A DNA stretch of 6,660 nt from Rhizobacter sp. (GTDB lineage: Bacteria; Pseudomonadota; Gammaproteobacteria; Burkholderiales; Burkholderiaceae): positions 1 to 6,660 of the forward strand of contig JACMKW010000010.1 of assembly GCA_014379885.1 (NCBI GenBank), read 5' to 3'. The notes beneath the pieces are model-generated. The model did not search any database. It saw only the letters and a list, made by a program, of their open reading frames with translations, and was not told the DNA's origin. Below are positions 5,677 to 6,660 of the stretch, in pieces (the first letter of the stretch is position 1; every line of letters begins with the position of its first letter). A program made the position numbers and the translations under genes.

Positions 5677-5699
5677 ATTTCGAGCCACGCGCCTCAAAT
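5672..5699 (+). promoter_or_regulatory. Possible sigma-32 (heat-shock) promoter of clpB
   Basis: CTTGAA at 5672-5677 matches the sigma-32 -35 consensus exactly and overlaps the crcB stop codon. After 14 nt, CCTCAAAT at 5692-5699 matches five of the seven defined positions of CCCCATnT. Transcription would start near 5705, just before the clpB ribosome binding site. clpB is a classic member of the sigma-32 regulon in proteobacteria, which supports the call. A search of a short region can give such matches by chance. Confidence 0.5.
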
Positions 5700-5710
5700 C
5701 CCCACCAACC

Positions 5711-5716
5711 GGAGGA
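5711..5716 (+). promoter_or_regulatory. Ribosome binding site of clpB
   Basis: GGAGGA lies 7 nt before the ATG at 5724. It is the strongest Shine-Dalgarno on the plus strand in this window, in line with high expression of ClpB. Confidence 0.8.
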
Positions 5717-5723
5717 TTGATTC

Positions 5724-6660
5724 ATGCGTCTCGACAAACTCACCACCAAGTTCCAGGAAGCGCTGGGTGAAGCCCAGAGCCTGGCCCTGAACCGCGACAA
5801 CCCCTACATCGAGCCCGTGCACCTGCTGGCCGCCATGCTGGCGCAGACCGATGGCCCCAAGGCCTTGCTCGAACGTGCCGGCGTCAACACCGCCAAGCTG
5901 CAATCTGCACTCGACGCCGAAATCAAGAAGCTGCCTCAGGTGCAAGGGGGCGAGCAGGTGCAGGCGAGCCGTGACGTGGCGGCGCTGCTGCAGTCCTCCG
6001 AGAAAGAAGCCACCAAACGGGGTGACCAGTTCATCTCGAGCGAGATGTTCTTGTTGGCCGTGGCTGACAGCAAAACCAGCATCGGCCCAATCGTCAAAGA
6101 GCATGGCCTCACGCGCAAGGCGCTCGACGTGGCCATTGATGCCGTGCGTGGCGGCCAGAAGGTCGACAGCCCCGAGGCCGAAGGCCAGCGCGAGGCGCTG
6201 AAGAAATACACCATCGACCTCACCGACCGCGCCCGCAAAGGCAAGCTCGACCCGGTGATTGGCCGCGACGACGAGATCCGCCGCGCCATCCAGGTGCTGC
6301 AGCGTCGCACCAAGAACAACCCGGTGCTGATCGGTGAACCCGGCGTGGGCAAGACCGCCATCGTCGAAGGCCTGGCCCAACGCATCGTGGCAGGCGAGGT
6401 GCCCGATTCGCTGAAGAGCAAACGCGTGCTGGTGCTCGACATGGCCTTGCTGCTGGCGGGCGCCAAGTTCCGTGGTGAATTCGAAGAGCGCTTGAAGAGC
6501 GTGCTCAAGGTATTGGCGCAAGACGAAGGCCAGACCATCGTCTTCATCGACGAGATTCACACCATGGTGGGTGCGGGCAAGGCCGAAGGCGCCATCGACG
6601 CCGGCAACATGCTCAAGCCTGCCTTGGCGCGCGGCGAGCTGCACTGCATTGGCGCCACCA
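5724..6660 (+). CDS. clpB: ATP-dependent disaggregase ClpB, 3'-partial
   Basis: Hsp100 hexameric AAA+ chaperone that threads aggregated proteins through its pore together with DnaK/DnaJ/GrpE in the cytoplasm. Only the first 312 residues are present (full-length ClpB is about 860), cut by the right edge with the frame open. The N-terminal Clp repeat domain spans about 1-145, starting [21 protein letters not shown]. The linker LKKYTIDLT is at 159-167, then the first AAA+ domain with [14 protein letters not shown], Walker A GEPGVGKT at 204-211 and Walker B VFIDE at 273-277. The pore loop reads [14 protein letters not shown], with F249 where E. coli has Y251; an aromatic residue there is normal. 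ClpA is unlikely because the N-domain and linker follow ClpB closely. It begins 47 nt after crcB, with its own ribosome binding site and a probable heat-shock promoter. Confidence 0.96.
   Translation, partial: MRLDKLTTKFQEALGEAQSLALNRDNPYIEPVHLLAAMLAQTDGPKALLERAGVNTAKLQSALDAEIKKLPQVQGGEQVQASRDVAALLQSSEKEATKRGDQFISSEMFLLAVADSKTSIGPIVKEHGLTRKALDVAIDAVRGGQKVDSPEAEGQREALKKYTIDLTDRARKGKLDPVIGRDDEIRRAIQVLQRRTKNNPVLIGEPGVGKTAIVEGLAQRIVAGEVPDSLKSKRVLVLDMALLLAGAKFRGEFEERLKSVLKVLAQDEGQTIVFIDEIHTMVGAGKAEGAIDAGNMLKPALARGELHCIGAT

Noticed and set aside
5672..5707. CTTGAA paired with CCCCACCA as the clpB promoter
   Set aside because: The -10 looks good but the spacer is 22 nt and the start would fall in the ribosome binding site. 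CCTCAAAT at 14 nt fits better.
1..6660. Mobile elements, phage genes, CRISPR arrays, tRNA or rRNA genes, defence systems
   Set aside because: No transposase, integrase, regular spaced repeats or RNA gene signatures were seen; apart from the thrC chimera the genes are ordinary chromosomal ones.

Overview
The window reads as GC-rich chromosomal DNA of a betaproteobacterium, most likely of the order Burkholderiales. This rests on the protein style of the betaproteobacterial-type threonine synthase, MoeA and ClpB, on the preference for G/C-ending codons, and on the gene neighbourhood thrC - molybdopterin genes - clpB, which I recall from that order. No database search was possible, so genus is left open. 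Coding density is very high. There are eight protein genes, two of them cut by the window edges, and no tRNA, rRNA, CRISPR array or insertion sequence was seen.

Layout: (1) 1-1682, the 3' part of thrC (threonine synthase), with an unusual internal 99-codon tandem duplication made of two divergent thrC copies, plus a separate insertion of about 34 codons. (2) 1687-3675, a tightly packed molybdenum-cofactor run, mobB-moeA-moaD, with genes 4 nt apart or overlapping. (3) 3672-4544, a dapA-family gene on the opposite strand whose stop codon overlaps that of moaD. (4) 4545-4807, a 263-nt divergent intergenic region with interlocking inverted repeats that could form an RNA pseudoknot or alternative hairpins, followed by a T-rich tract. 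(5) 4808-5676, moaE and crcB/fluC joined by an ATGA overlap. (6) 5724 to the right edge, the first 312 codons of clpB, preceded by a good ribosome binding site and a heat-shock (sigma-32)-like promoter that overlaps the end of crcB.

How the genes work together: MoeA inserts molybdate into molybdopterin. MoaD and MoaE are the small and large subunits of molybdopterin synthase, which makes the dithiolene of molybdopterin. MobB is an accessory GTPase of the guanine-dinucleotide step. ThrC (threonine) and DapA (lysine/diaminopimelate) are both in the aspartate amino-acid family. CrcB exports fluoride and ClpB is the heat-shock disaggregase; these two look like neighbours rather than pathway partners.

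The strongest oddity is the thrC chimera. It could be a real recombination between two thrC alleles or an assembly artefact, and the sequence alone cannot decide. The most interesting non-coding signal is the interlocked inverted repeat between dapA and moaE.
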